From Breoghania sp037026715 (GTDB lineage: Bacteria; Pseudomonadota; Alphaproteobacteria; Rhizobiales; Stappiaceae), in the NCBI RefSeq assembly GCF_037026715.1, contig NZ_JBANCG010000003.1, positions 62,001 through 126,000 on the forward strand: a stretch of DNA of 64,000 nucleotides, written 5' to 3'. The notes beneath the pieces were generated by a model. That model saw nothing but the letters and a program-made list of their open reading frames with translations. It was not told the DNA's origin and did no database searches. Positions 8,545 through 17,639 of this stretch are shown here, one piece after another. Within the stretch, counting starts at the first letter, position 1; each line of letters begins with the position of its first letter. Position numbers and translations under genes: made by a program.

Positions 8545-10629
8545 ATGACGGACGTTGTACGATATGAACGCGATGGGGCAGTGGCGGTGATCACCGTTGC
8601 CAATCCCCCGGTGAACGCGCTTGGCCGGGCGGTCCGGCAGGGGCTGTGGTCGGCGATCGACCGCTTCGCCGAAGACGATGCGCAGATCGCGCTGATCGTG
8701 GGAGACGGCAAGCTGTTCATCGGCGGTGCCGACATCTCCGAATTCGGCAAGCCTCCGCTGGAACCCTTTCTGCCCGACGTCTGCACGCATATCGAGCGCG
8801 CGCCGAAGCCCGTGGTCGCGGCCATTCACGGCCCGGCGCTCGGCGGAGGATGCGAGGTCGCCCTGGGCGCGCATTACCGGCTGGCGATTGCCGGCGCCCG
8901 GTTCGGCTTTCCCGAGGTCAAGCTCGGGCTGATCCCCGGCGCCGGCGGCTCGCAGCGGCTGCCGCGCCTCGTCGGCGTTGCCGCATCGCTTGAGATTATT
9001 CCCGCGGGCGATCCGATCTCGGCGGAAAAGGCTCTGGAAATCGGGCTCGTCGACCGTGTCGCGGACGGAGGTCCGCGTTCCGCCGGCCTTGATTATGCCC
9101 GCGAGCTTCTGGCGCAGAACGCGCCGGTGCGCCGGGTCGGCGAGATGCCGCATCCCGCTGCCGACGAAGCGGCCTTTGCCGATGCGCGCGCGCAATGGAC
9201 CCGGAAGGCCCGCGGCGAGATCGCGCCGCTAAAGGCCATCGACGCGGTTGAGTTGGCGACGCGCCTCGATCTTGATGAAGGCGTGGCACAAGAGCGCCGG
9301 CTGTTTCTGGAGCTGATGGAAACGCCGCAGCGCGCGGGCCTGATTCATGCCTTCTTCAACGACCGCAAGGTGTCCCGTCTGCCTGAGATCAAGGACGTTG
9401 CTCCGCGCTCCTTTGCGAAGGTGGGCATCATCGGCGGTGGCACCATGGGCGCCGGCATCGCGACCTCGTGCCTGCTCGCTGGTCTGACCGTCACGCTGGT
9501 GGAGCGCGACGAGGCGGCCGCCGACAAGGCCCGCGCGACGATCACCGGCAATCTGGATGTGGCGGTCAAGCGCGGCAAGCTTTCGCCGGAAAAACTCAGC
9601 CCCACGCTCGATGCTCTTTCGACAGTGACCGACTACGCGGCGCTTGCCGATGCGGATCTCGCGATCGAGGCGGTGTTTGAGGACATGGCCGTCAAGCGCG
9701 AGGTCTTCGGTCGGCTCGATGCGGTGATGAAGGCGGGCGCGGTGCTCGCCACCAACACCTCCTATCTTGACGTGAACGAGATCGCGGCGGCGACATCGCG
9801 CCCCGCCGACGTGATCGGGCTGCACTTCTTCTCGCCCGCCCACGTCATGAAGCTGCTGGAGGTCGTAGTCGCGGACGCAACGGCGCCGGACGTGACGGCG
9901 ACCGCCTTTGCGCTTGCCCGGCGGCTCGGCAAGGTCGCGGTCCGCGCCGGCGTTTGCGACGGCTTCATCGGAAACCGGATCCTCTTCACCTATCGCGGTG
10001 CGGCCGACCGGATGATCCTGCAAGGCGCCTCGCCCTGGCAGATCGATGAGGCGATCAAGGCCTTCGGGCTGCCTATGGGGCCCTTCGAGATGGCGGATCT
10101 TGCCGGGCTCGACATCGGCTACATGACGCGCCAGCGCAAGGCCGCGACCCGCGATCCGCGCGATGTCGTGCCCACCTGGGCGGACGAGATGTACCACCGG
10201 GGCTGGCTCGGTCGGAAAACCGGCAAGGGCTTTTACCTCCACGAGGGCGGCAAGGCCGTTCCCAACAAGGATATCGAACCGCTGTTGGAGGCGGCGCGCG
10301 AGGGCCACGTGCAGCGCACCTTCGATGCGGCCGAGATCCAGCGCTTCTACATGGCCGCGATGGTGAACGAGGCGGCGAAGGTGGTCGAGGAGGGCATCGC
10401 GCAGCGCCCGCTCGATGTCGATGTGACGCTGCTCTACGGCTACGGCTTCCCGCGCTGGCGCGGTGGGCCGCTGCACTGGGCCGACAGCGAAGGCCTGCCG
10501 GCCCTCGTTTCCGACATGGAGACCTGGGCTGAGGCCGACCCGTATTTCTGGCAGGTCTCGCCGTTGCTGAAGCGGCTCGTGGCCGAGGGCCGCACCTTCG
10601 CCAGTCTCAACGAGGAGGAGGGGAAATGA
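8545..10629 (+). CDS. Bifunctional enoyl-CoA hydratase / 3-hydroxyacyl-CoA dehydrogenase (FadB/FadJ/PimF-like)
   Basis: A 694-residue multifunctional beta-oxidation enzyme. Residues 1-200 form a crotonase domain with both hydratase glutamates in place (GGGCEVALG and FPEVKLG) and the oxyanion-hole region FIGGADISEFG. From about residue 292 a Rossmann domain begins (KVGIIGGGTMGAGIA) with the dehydrogenase region GLHFFSPAHVMKLLEVV, followed by the two C-terminal 3-hydroxyacyl-CoA dehydrogenase domains. It hydrates 2-enoyl-CoA and oxidises the 3-hydroxyacyl-CoA. It overlaps the thiolase gene by 4 bp. The combination of fused enzyme, thiolase, two acyl-CoA dehydrogenases and ligase resembles the Rhodopseudomonas pim operon for dicarboxylic acids. 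Confidence 0.93.
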   Translation: MTDVVRYERDGAVAVITVANPPVNALGRAVRQGLWSAIDRFAEDDAQIALIVGDGKLFIGGADISEFGKPPLEPFLPDVCTHIERAPKPVVAAIHGPALGGGCEVALGAHYRLAIAGARFGFPEVKLGLIPGAGGSQRLPRLVGVAASLEIIPAGDPISAEKALEIGLVDRVADGGPRSAGLDYARELLAQNAPVRRVGEMPHPAADEAAFADARAQWTRKARGEIAPLKAIDAVELATRLDLDEGVAQERRLFLELMETPQRAGLIHAFFNDRKVSRLPEIKDVAPRSFAKVGIIGGGTMGAGIATSCLLAGLTVTLVERDEAAADKARATITGNLDVAVKRGKLSPEKLSPTLDALSTVTDYAALADADLAIEAVFEDMAVKREVFGRLDAVMKAGAVLATNTSYLDVNEIAAATSRPADVIGLHFFSPAHVMKLLEVVVADATAPDVTATAFALARRLGKVAVRAGVCDGFIGNRILFTYRGAADRMILQGASPWQIDEAIKAFGLPMGPFEMADLAGLDIGYMTRQRKAATRDPRDVVPTWADEMYHRGWLGRKTGKGFYLHEGGKAVPNKDIEPLLEAAREGHVQRTFDAAEIQRFYMAAMVNEAAKVVEEGIAQRPLDVDVTLLYGYGFPRWRGGPLHWADSEGLPALVSDMETWAEADPYFWQVSPLLKRLVAEGRTFASLNEEEGK

Positions 10630-11807
10630 CGCGCGCCGTTATCGTTTCAACCGCACGCACCGCGATCGGCAAGGCCGCGCGCGGTGCTTTCAACCGGACC
10701 CACGGTGTCACGATGGCGGGCCACGTCGCCCGCCACGCGGTGGAGCGCAGCGCCATCGATCCGACGCTCATCGAGGATTCGATCTGGGGAACGGGCTATC
10801 CGGAACACGTGACCGGCGGCAATCTGGGGCGGCAGGTCGTGGTGCGGGCCGGGCTTCCGGTGTCAGTCGCCGGCACCACGGTCAACCGTTTCTGCGCGTC
10901 AGGACTGCAGGCCATCGCCATGGGCGGGCAGATGATCGCCGGCGAAGGGGCACGTGCGGTGCTGGTCGGCGGCGTGGAGAGCATTTCGCTGAACCAGCCG
11001 ACTCCGCGCCATTCCCGCGAGGGCTGGATCGAGGCGAACAAGCCCGATCTCTACATGACCATGATCGATACGGCCGACCGGGTAGCCGCGCGCTACAACG
11101 TCAGCCGCGAGGCGCAGGACGAACTTTCGCTCGCCTCCCAGAAGCGCACCGCCGCGGCCCAGGCCGCGGGCGTTTTCGACAATGAGATCGTGCCGATCGA
11201 CGTGGAAAAGGCCGTGACCGACAAGGCGACCGGCGAGACCTCGCTTCAGGCCGTCACGATCGCGCAGGACGAATGCAACCGTCCGTCCACCACGCTGGAG
11301 GGACTCGCGGGACTCCAGCCGGTGATGGGGGCAGACCGGTTTGTCACGGCGGGCAACGCCTCGCAGCTCTCCGACGGCGCGGCTGCGCTCGTCATGATGG
11401 ACGAGGCGGAGGCGGCGAAGGCGAACATTGCGCCGCTTGGCCGCTATCTCGGCTTCGCGGCCGCCGGCTGCGAGCCGGACGAGATGGGCATCGGACCGGT
11501 CTTCGCCGTTCCGCGCCTGCTCGAACGTCACGGACTGACGATCGACGACATCGACCTGTGGGAGCTGAACGAAGCCTTCGCCAGCCAGGTCATCTATTGC
11601 CGTGACCGGCTCGGCATCGACGATCAGAAGCTGAACGTCAACGGCGGCTCCATCTCCATCGGCCACCCGTTCGGCATGACCGGTGCGCGCATGACGGGCC
11701 ATCTCTTGCTGGAGGGGCGCCGCCGCAAGGCCAAGTACGGCGTCGTGACCATGTGCGTGGGCGGCGGGCAGGGTGCCGCCGGCCTTTTCGAAATTTTCGG
11801 AGACTGA
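10626..11807 (+). CDS. Acetyl-CoA acyltransferase (thiolase)
   Basis: A 393-residue thiolase, the usual family length. The nucleophilic cysteine is in NRFCASGLQAIA, the general-base histidine in SIGHPFGMTGARM and the second active-site cysteine in TMCVGGGQGAAG. It cleaves 3-oxoacyl-CoA with CoA to acetyl-CoA plus the shortened acyl-CoA. It is translationally coupled to the bifunctional enzyme upstream (ATGA overlap) and followed 2 bp later by an acyl-CoA dehydrogenase. A degradative role is likely, because it is linked to a CoA ligase and an uptake system. Confidence 0.95.
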   Translation: MTRAVIVSTARTAIGKAARGAFNRTHGVTMAGHVARHAVERSAIDPTLIEDSIWGTGYPEHVTGGNLGRQVVVRAGLPVSVAGTTVNRFCASGLQAIAMGGQMIAGEGARAVLVGGVESISLNQPTPRHSREGWIEANKPDLYMTMIDTADRVAARYNVSREAQDELSLASQKRTAAAQAAGVFDNEIVPIDVEKAVTDKATGETSLQAVTIAQDECNRPSTTLEGLAGLQPVMGADRFVTAGNASQLSDGAAALVMMDEAEAAKANIAPLGRYLGFAAAGCEPDEMGIGPVFAVPRLLERHGLTIDDIDLWELNEAFASQVIYCRDRLGIDDQKLNVNGGSISIGHPFGMTGARMTGHLLLEGRRRKAKYGVVTMCVGGGQGAAGLFEIFGD

Positions 11808-11809
11808 CG

Positions 11810-13006
11810 ATGAACCTCAATTTCACCGCAGAGCAGGCGGCCTTTCGCGATGAGGTCCGCGCGTTTCTGGACGCCGAACTGCCCGCCCGCCTCGCCAACA
11901 AGGTGGCGCAGGGCAAGCGCCTTGCGAAGGCCGACTACGAGGAATGGCACGCGATCCTGAACGCGCGCGGCTGGCTTGGTGTCAACTGGCCGAAGGAATA
12001 TGGCGGCACGGGCTGGGATGCCGTGGAACGCCATATCTTCGAAGAGGAGACCACGCGAGCCCATGCGCCCCGCATCCTGCCCTTCGGCCTCGCCATGCTC
12101 GGGCCCGTGCTGATGAAATTCGGCAATGAGGCGCAGAAGGCGCACTACCTGCCGCGTATTCTCAACGGCGACGACTGGTGGTGCCAGGGCTATTCGGAGC
12201 CGGGCGCCGGGTCCGATCTGGCGAACGTCCAGACCACGGCCGTGCGCGATGGCGACCACTACGTGGTCAACGGACAGAAGACCTGGACGACGCTCGGCCA
12301 GTACGCCAACAAGATCTTCTGTCTGGTGCGCACGTCCAAGGCCGGCAAGCCGCAGGAAGGCATCAGCCTTCTGCTGGTGGACATGGACACGCCGGGCGTG
12401 GAGGTTCGTCCGATCGTGCTGATCGACGGCGAGCCGGAGGTGAACGAGGTCTGGTTCAGCAATGTCCGCGTGCCGGCGGAAAATCTGGTCGGCGAGGAGA
12501 ACAAGGGCTGGACCTACGCGAAGTACCTGCTCACCCACGAGCGCACGAATATCGCCGGTGTCGGTTTCGCGCGCGCCGGGCTCTCGGCCCTGAAGCGCAT
12601 CGCCGGCGAGCAGATGGACGGCGGGCGTCCGCTGATCGACAACCCCTTCTTCGCTGCGAAGGTGGCGCAGGTCGAGATCGACCTGATGGCCATGGCCACG
12701 ACGAACCTGCGCACGATCGCGGCCGCGCAATCCGGCCAGGCGCCGGGGGCGGAAAGCTCGATGCTGAAGATCAAGGGCACCGTCATCCGCCAGCAGATCA
12801 ACGCGCTCGCCCGGCAGGCCGTCGGGCCCTACGCCGCGCCGTTCGTTTCCGAAGCGCTCGATGAGGGGGCGAATGTCGAGCCCGTCGGCCCGGCCTACGC
12901 CATGCCGGCGACGCAGGCCTATTTCAACAACCGCAAACTGTCGATCTATGGCGGCTCCAACGAAGTGCAGCGCCAGATCATTTCCAAGGCGATCCTGGAG
13001 CTCTGA
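11810..13006 (+). CDS. Acyl-CoA dehydrogenase, large-type subunit (PimC-like)
   Basis: A 398-residue FAD-dependent acyl-CoA dehydrogenase. It starts at the ATG at 11810, 2 bp after the thiolase stop (MNLNFTAEQAAFRDEVR). The flavin-binding segment QGYSEPGAGSDLANVQT and the C-terminal IYGGSNEVQRQI are typical. At the position where medium-chain dehydrogenases have their catalytic glutamate (YEG), this protein has YGG, so the base must lie elsewhere, as in isovaleryl-type and some heteromeric enzymes. The next gene encodes a second, shorter family member 1 bp downstream, suggesting a two-subunit dehydrogenase such as PimCD or the actinobacterial steroid FadE pairs. The pairing is inferred from adjacency. 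Confidence 0.92.
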   Translation: MNLNFTAEQAAFRDEVRAFLDAELPARLANKVAQGKRLAKADYEEWHAILNARGWLGVNWPKEYGGTGWDAVERHIFEEETTRAHAPRILPFGLAMLGPVLMKFGNEAQKAHYLPRILNGDDWWCQGYSEPGAGSDLANVQTTAVRDGDHYVVNGQKTWTTLGQYANKIFCLVRTSKAGKPQEGISLLLVDMDTPGVEVRPIVLIDGEPEVNEVWFSNVRVPAENLVGEENKGWTYAKYLLTHERTNIAGVGFARAGLSALKRIAGEQMDGGRPLIDNPFFAAKVAQVEIDLMAMATTNLRTIAAAQSGQAPGAESSMLKIKGTVIRQQINALARQAVGPYAAPFVSEALDEGANVEPVGPAYAMPATQAYFNNRKLSIYGGSNEVQRQIISKAILEL

Positions 13007-13007
13007 G

Positions 13008-14120
13008 ATGGATTTCAAACTGACTGAAGAGCGGCAGATGCTGCAGGACGGCATGCGGCGCTTGCTTGCAGACACGGTCACCCACGAAGGCATGATCGCG
13101 GCAAGTGAAACGCCGGCAGGCTATGATCCTGCGCTCTGGCAAGCGCTCACAGAAATGGGCGTGCCCGGCGCGATGTTTGCTGAAGAAGCCGGTGGCTTCG
13201 GCGGCATGGGCTTCGACATCATGGTCGTGAGCGAGGAACTGGGGCGGGCAGGTGCCGTGGTGCCGCTCATCGAGAGCGCCATCCTCGCCGGCGGCATTCT
13301 CGCGGATGCCGGCCGTTCGGCCGAGGTCGAGGAAATCATCGCCGGGCGGTGCTTCGCCTTCGCGCACGGCGAGCCGGCGTCGCGCTACGATCTTGCCCAC
13401 GTCGAAACGCGGGCCGAGAAGACCGCCGACGGCTGGCGGCTCGCCGGTGCCAAGGCTGTTGTCCATCATGCGCCGGCCGCCGACATGTTGGTGGTTTCCG
13501 CCCGCACGTCGGGCGATGTCGACGACGAGGACGGCATATCCCTGTTCCTCGTGCCTGCCGATACGGCGGAGATGCGCGATTACCCGCTCTACGGCGGCGG
13601 CCGCGCGGCGGAAATCCGTCTTGACTGCACCGTCGCGTCGGACGCTCTCCTGGGAGAGGAAGGCAAGGCCTTCGCCCTGATCGAGCGGGCCAACGCGCGG
13701 GGCTGCGCCGCGCAATGCGCCGAGGCGCTGGGCCTGATGGAGACGATCAAGACGCTGACGGTCGATTACCTGCGCCAGCGCCGCCAGTTCGGCCAGCCTA
13801 TCGGCAAGTTCCAGGCGTTGCAGCATCGCATGGCCGATGTCCTGATCGAGATCGAGCAGGCCAGAAGCGCGGTCATCAACCTGTGCGGGCATCTGGAGGC
13901 GTCGAGGGCAGAGCGCGAGCTGCAGGTCTGCGCCGCGAAGAACCTGATCGGCCGTGCCGGCAAGCTCGTGGCGGAGGAAGCCATTCAGATGCACGGCGGT
14001 ATTGGCATGACGCAGGAATACGCGCTGGGGCATTTCGCCAAGCGGCTCACGATGACGGACCATCGCTTCGGCGATACCGACTATCACCTTGAGCGTTTCA
14101 TCCGGCTGAGCGCCCGATGA
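13008..14120 (+). CDS. Acyl-CoA dehydrogenase, small-type subunit (PimD-like)
   Basis: A 370-residue acyl-CoA dehydrogenase homologue beginning MDFKLTEERQMLQDGM, 1 bp after the stop of the previous one. The C-terminal domain retains RRQFGQPIGKFQALQHRMAD and IQMHGGIGMTQEYALGHFAK. The middle domain is degenerate: the usual flavin-contacting serine/threonine motif is replaced by a run around HGEPASRYDLAHVET. Degenerate partners of this kind are known from heteromeric dehydrogenases, in which one subunit supplies most of the flavin site. It overlaps the thioesterase gene by 4 bp. Confidence 0.9.
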   Translation: MDFKLTEERQMLQDGMRRLLADTVTHEGMIAASETPAGYDPALWQALTEMGVPGAMFAEEAGGFGGMGFDIMVVSEELGRAGAVVPLIESAILAGGILADAGRSAEVEEIIAGRCFAFAHGEPASRYDLAHVETRAEKTADGWRLAGAKAVVHHAPAADMLVVSARTSGDVDDEDGISLFLVPADTAEMRDYPLYGGGRAAEIRLDCTVASDALLGEEGKAFALIERANARGCAAQCAEALGLMETIKTLTVDYLRQRRQFGQPIGKFQALQHRMADVLIEIEQARSAVINLCGHLEASRAERELQVCAAKNLIGRAGKLVAEEAIQMHGGIGMTQEYALGHFAKRLTMTDHRFGDTDYHLERFIRLSAR

Positions 14121-14536
14121 CCGAGATCATACGCGACGAGACCGGAACCCAGCGTACTCTGGGTTATGTCCTGGAAATCGGCCATGCGGATGGCGGCGCG
14201 CGCTGTCATCTCGACGTGGGCGAGGAGCACGCGAACCGCCACGGCGTGCTCCATGGCGGGATTGCGACCGCCATCCTCGACAACGCCATGGGTGCGACGT
14301 CGTCGCTCAGCGTGGATCCGCGTGGCAGGGAACCGTTCATGACGATCACCATGTCGACCCAGTTTCTGGCGCCTGCCTTAACCGGCAAGCGGGTGACCGC
14401 GCGAGGCCGCATCACCGGCGGCGGCCGTTCGCTTCTGTTTGTGGAAGGCGAACTGGTGGATGAGGATGACCGTCTGATCGCGACCGCCACGGGCGTCTTC
14501 AAACGCGCCCGCCGTGGTCAGGACGGTGTGGCATGA
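14117..14536 (+). CDS. PaaI-type hotdog-fold thioesterase
   Basis: A 139-residue single hotdog domain. The signature HGVLHGGIATAILDNAMG contains the HGG loop and the acidic residue (Asp in ILDNAMG) that act in PaaI/YbgC-like acyl-CoA thioesterases. It probably releases CoA from stalled intermediates of the pathway encoded by the surrounding operon, as PaaI does for phenylacetate degradation. It overlaps the acyl-CoA dehydrogenase stop by 4 bp and precedes the ligase by 91 bp. Confidence 0.88.
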   Translation: MTEIIRDETGTQRTLGYVLEIGHADGGARCHLDVGEEHANRHGVLHGGIATAILDNAMGATSSLSVDPRGREPFMTITMSTQFLAPALTGKRVTARGRITGGGRSLLFVEGELVDEDDRLIATATGVFKRARRGQDGVA

Positions 14537-14627
14537 GATGCCCGGCCTTTTCCTGCCGGGCTCTCGCAACCGATCGAAGTCTTCGGATGTGGCCGAAGCG
14601 GCGCAGGATGCGTCGGGGAGGAAATCA

Positions 14628-16157
14628 ATGACATTCACCCGTATCCACCAGCTTGCGGAACAGCACCTGGCGATTCGTCCCGATGCGCCCGCGATCAAGG
14701 ATTGCGACGGCACCGTCTACAGCTGGGCGCGATACTGCGCGCTGATCGACGAGGCGGAAGCGTTGCTGCGCGCCAATGGCGCGGTTTCCGGCGAGCGCGT
14801 GCTCGTGGTGGGCGAAAACTGTCTTGCAATGCCGGTGCTGATGCTGGCCTGCTCGAGGATCGGCGCCTGGGCCGTGCCGGTCAACGCGCGCATGTCGGCG
14901 GGCGAGATCGCGCGCATTTCATCCCATGCCAACCCGGTCCTGACGCTCTTTACCTCGAACGTCTCCGCCGAGGCGCGCGCGCATGCAGGCGAGGCGGCGG
15001 CGATCGAGACGGGGTTCGGCGCATTGCAGATGTCGCAAGGCGTCAGCGATCCGGAGGTTGGCGGCGGGGCGGACACTGCCCCCGCCATCCTGCTCTATAC
15101 GACCGGCACCACGGGTGATCCGAAGGGGGTCATGCTCAGCCACGGCAACCTTCTTTTTGCAGCGCGGATTTCCGCTGAATTGCGCGATCTCTGCCCGCGC
15201 GATCACGTCTACGGCGCCCTGCCGCTGACCCATGTGTTCGGCGTCGCCTCCATGCTGATGGCGTCCGCTCATGCCGGGGCGATGGTGGAGCTTGCCACGC
15301 GCTTTTCGCCGGTCAAACTGTTCGAGGCCCTGCGAAACGGCGCAACGGTTATGCCGGCGGTGCCGCAGATGCACGCCCTCCTCATGGCCCATGCGGAGGC
15401 GCAAGGACTGACGAAACTGGGCTCCACGACGCTGCGCTACGTCTCGTCGGGCGCCGCGCCGCTTGATCCGACCTGGAAACGCAAGGCCGAGGCCTTCTAC
15501 GACCTGCCGCTGCAGAACGGCTACGGCATGACGGAAAGCACGGCCGGCATCAGCGGTACGCGCAACAGGATCGGCGATCCGGATATCAGCGTCGGCCCGC
15601 CGCTGCCGGGGGTGGAAGTGAAGCTCGATACGACCGGCGGAGAGGATCCGGGCGTCGGCGAAGTCCTGACGCGCGGCCCGCATGTTATGCTGGGGTATTT
15701 CCGCAATCCGGCCGCGACAGCGTCCGTGATGACGCCGGACGGCTTCCTGCGCACGGGCGATCTGGGGCGGTTTGACGACGAGGGCCGCCTGCACATCGTG
15801 GGGCGGGCGAAGGAGCTGATCATCCGCTCCGGCTTCAATGTCTATCCGCCGGAAGTCGAGGCGGCGCTCAACGACCATCCCGCCGTCATCCAGTCCGCCG
15901 TCGTCGGCCGGGCGGTCGATGGCGACGAGATGGTGCTGGCCTTCGTGCAGACCAACCCGGCCAGCGATGTCACGGAAGAGGATCTGCGCGCCTTCGCCGC
16001 CGAGCGGTTGACCGGCTACAAGCGTCCCTCGCGGATCTTCATCGTGCAGGCCCTGCCGGCGGCCGCCACCGGCAAGATCCTGAAGCACCAGCTTCTCGAC
16101 CGTTTCGAGGATATCGTCGGTACGCAGGCGCTGGAGCTTCCCGGGCACGGTTCATGA
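14628..16157 (+). CDS. AMP-forming acyl-CoA synthetase/ligase
   Basis: A 509-residue adenylate-forming enzyme that activates a carboxylic acid to its CoA ester, the entry step of the operon. The start at 14628 follows GGGGAGGAAATCA. The ATP-binding P-loop is YTTGTTGDPKGVMLSHGN, the A5 motif NGYGMTEST, the A7 motif RTGDLG and the C-terminal catalytic lysine lies in ATGKILKHQL. Length and motifs fit the class-I fatty-acid/aryl-CoA ligase family. With the TRAP importer it forms a coherent uptake-activate-oxidise route. The substrate cannot be fixed from sequence: mid-chain dicarboxylate is favoured by the pim-like gene set, aryl-alkanoate is an alternative. Confidence 0.93.
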   Translation: MTFTRIHQLAEQHLAIRPDAPAIKDCDGTVYSWARYCALIDEAEALLRANGAVSGERVLVVGENCLAMPVLMLACSRIGAWAVPVNARMSAGEIARISSHANPVLTLFTSNVSAEARAHAGEAAAIETGFGALQMSQGVSDPEVGGGADTAPAILLYTTGTTGDPKGVMLSHGNLLFAARISAELRDLCPRDHVYGALPLTHVFGVASMLMASAHAGAMVELATRFSPVKLFEALRNGATVMPAVPQMHALLMAHAEAQGLTKLGSTTLRYVSSGAAPLDPTWKRKAEAFYDLPLQNGYGMTESTAGISGTRNRIGDPDISVGPPLPGVEVKLDTTGGEDPGVGEVLTRGPHVMLGYFRNPAATASVMTPDGFLRTGDLGRFDDEGRLHIVGRAKELIIRSGFNVYPPEVEAALNDHPAVIQSAVVGRAVDGDEMVLAFVQTNPASDVTEEDLRAFAAERLTGYKRPSRIFIVQALPAAATGKILKHQLLDRFEDIVGTQALELPGHGS

Positions 16158-16191
16158 CCTGACCGCTTCGGCACTTCCTGAGGCTCAACGC

Positions 16192-16233
16192 AAAGGAACC
16201 CCCGGTCAGACGCGGCCGGGGGTTCCTTTGTTT
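16192..16233. terminator. Strong, probably bidirectional hairpin terminator
   Basis: A 14-bp perfect stem (AAAGGAACCCCCGG at 16192-16205, complement at 16216-16229) with a 10-nt loop lies 34 bp after the ligase stop. The T-rich end TTTGTTTG serves the plus strand; the A-rich left edge would give a short T-tract on the minus strand. Confidence 0.88.
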
Positions 16234-16407
16234 GCGGTGCAGGTCAGTTGGGAACCGATTTCTCCAAAGGCCATCTTGTCCCTTTCGTTCGGCTTGGGCA
16301 TTGTCTCACCATGTCGCGTTGCGAGGTTTGCGCCGAAAGGCCCTCGAATGGCGCGAAACCTGCATGCCGGCGCGTCGTCCGGTCTCCTCCAACAGAGCTC
16401 TTCTTCC

Positions 16408-17409
16408 ATGATCGAAACTCCCTATCTGCTGTTCCTGGGCGATGCGCCCGATCCCCTTGCTGCGAAGGTTGCCCAGGGCATCAGGGACTGGCGCCCCGAC
16501 CACGCGCTCGGGCAATTGCGGCTCGATGGCTGCAAGGCCGACATGCGCTTGCCGGACATGACGATCGCGGAGGCGGTGGCCGCCGGGGTGAAGACGCTGG
16601 TCATCGGTGTGGCGAACCGCGGCGGGGTGATCTCGCCCTCGTGGAAGTCGGTGCTTCTCGAGGCGCTCGACGCCGGTCTCGACATCGCTTCCGGGCTGCA
16701 CAATCTTCTGCGCGACGAGGCTGATCTGGCGGAGAAGGCCAAAGCGCTCGGCCGCACGCTGCATGACGTGCGCGTGCCTTCCGTGCGCTACCCGATCGCC
16801 AACGGCAAGAAGCGGACCGGCAAGCGCGTTCTCGCGGTCGGGACGGACTGCTCGGTCGGCAAGATGTACACCGGACTGTGCATCGAAAAGGCGATGCACG
16901 CGCGCGGCCGCAAGGCGACCTTCCGCGCCACCGGCCAGACCGGCATCCTGATCACCGGCGACGGCGTGCCGCTCGATGCGGTGGTGGCGGACTTCATGGC
17001 CGGCTCGATCGAATACCTGACGCCGGACAACGAGCCCGACCACTGGGATGTCATCGAGGGACAGGGCAGCCTCTTCCATGCCTCCTATTCCGGCGTGACG
17101 ATGGCGCTCATCCACGGCGGCCAGCCGGATGCGCTGGTTCTGTGCCACGAGCCGAACCGGCCGCACATGCGGGGTCTGCCGGAATACAAGCTGCCGAGCC
17201 TGGAGGATGTTCGCGACGTGGCGCTGCGTCTTGCGCGTGTCGTCAATCCGGCGTGTCAGGTGGTTGGCGTCTCGCTCAACACCTCCGCACTGTCCGATGA
17301 TGCCGCACTCGCCCTGTGCAATGCCACCGAGGCGCGGCTCGGCCTGCCCACTGTCGACCCGTTCCGCCACGGTGCGGATCGGCTCGCCGAAGCGCTCGAA
17401 ACTATTTGA
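16408..17409 (+). CDS. dgcN: DUF1611 protein, DgcN-type D-glutamate N-acetyltransferase
   Basis: A 333-residue protein of the DUF1611 family, which includes DgcN. DgcN is reported to N-acetylate D-glutamate in the DgcN-DgcA catabolic route. The ATG at 16408 (MIETPYLLFLGDA) gives the family length; longer in-frame readings run into the terminator. The core is a P-loop-like fold with AVGTDCSVGKMYT (about residues 146-158) and the downstream family segment VIEGQGSLFHASYSG. The partner dehydratase DgcA is not in this window. The next gene is a D-amino-acid aminotransferase, which fits a role in D-amino-acid use or cell-wall turnover. Family assignment is firm; the exact reaction in this organism is inferred. 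Confidence 0.82.
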   Translation: MIETPYLLFLGDAPDPLAAKVAQGIRDWRPDHALGQLRLDGCKADMRLPDMTIAEAVAAGVKTLVIGVANRGGVISPSWKSVLLEALDAGLDIASGLHNLLRDEADLAEKAKALGRTLHDVRVPSVRYPIANGKKRTGKRVLAVGTDCSVGKMYTGLCIEKAMHARGRKATFRATGQTGILITGDGVPLDAVVADFMAGSIEYLTPDNEPDHWDVIEGQGSLFHASYSGVTMALIHGGQPDALVLCHEPNRPHMRGLPEYKLPSLEDVRDVALRLARVVNPACQVVGVSLNTSALSDDAALALCNATEARLGLPTVDPFRHGADRLAEALETI

Positions 17410-17445
17410 AGCCACGGGGTGCTCCGGAACGCGGTTGGTGAAATG

Positions 17446-17470
17446 CGCTCGGATTGAAACCATCCGAGCG
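17446..17470. promoter_or_regulatory. Intergenic hairpin downstream of dgcN
   Basis: A 9-bp perfect stem (CGCTCGGAT, loop TGAAACC, complement) 37 bp after the dgcN stop, without a T-run. It may be a weak terminator or an mRNA stability element. The rest of the 230-bp gap shows no gene. Confidence 0.5.
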
Positions 17471-17639
17471 AAAGGAATATGGTTGAACAACCGGTTCCAG
17501 CCAGCCGATTCCGGCGCGATTTTCTGCCGCCTGCCAGGCTTGTCCGGGCGGCGTGCGCCAATGGCAGGCGGGACGTCTGCCCGCCTGCCTCGCGGAGCGC
17601 GATCGTCCTCCGCCTTCTCTTGATCCTTGAGGTTCCTGA

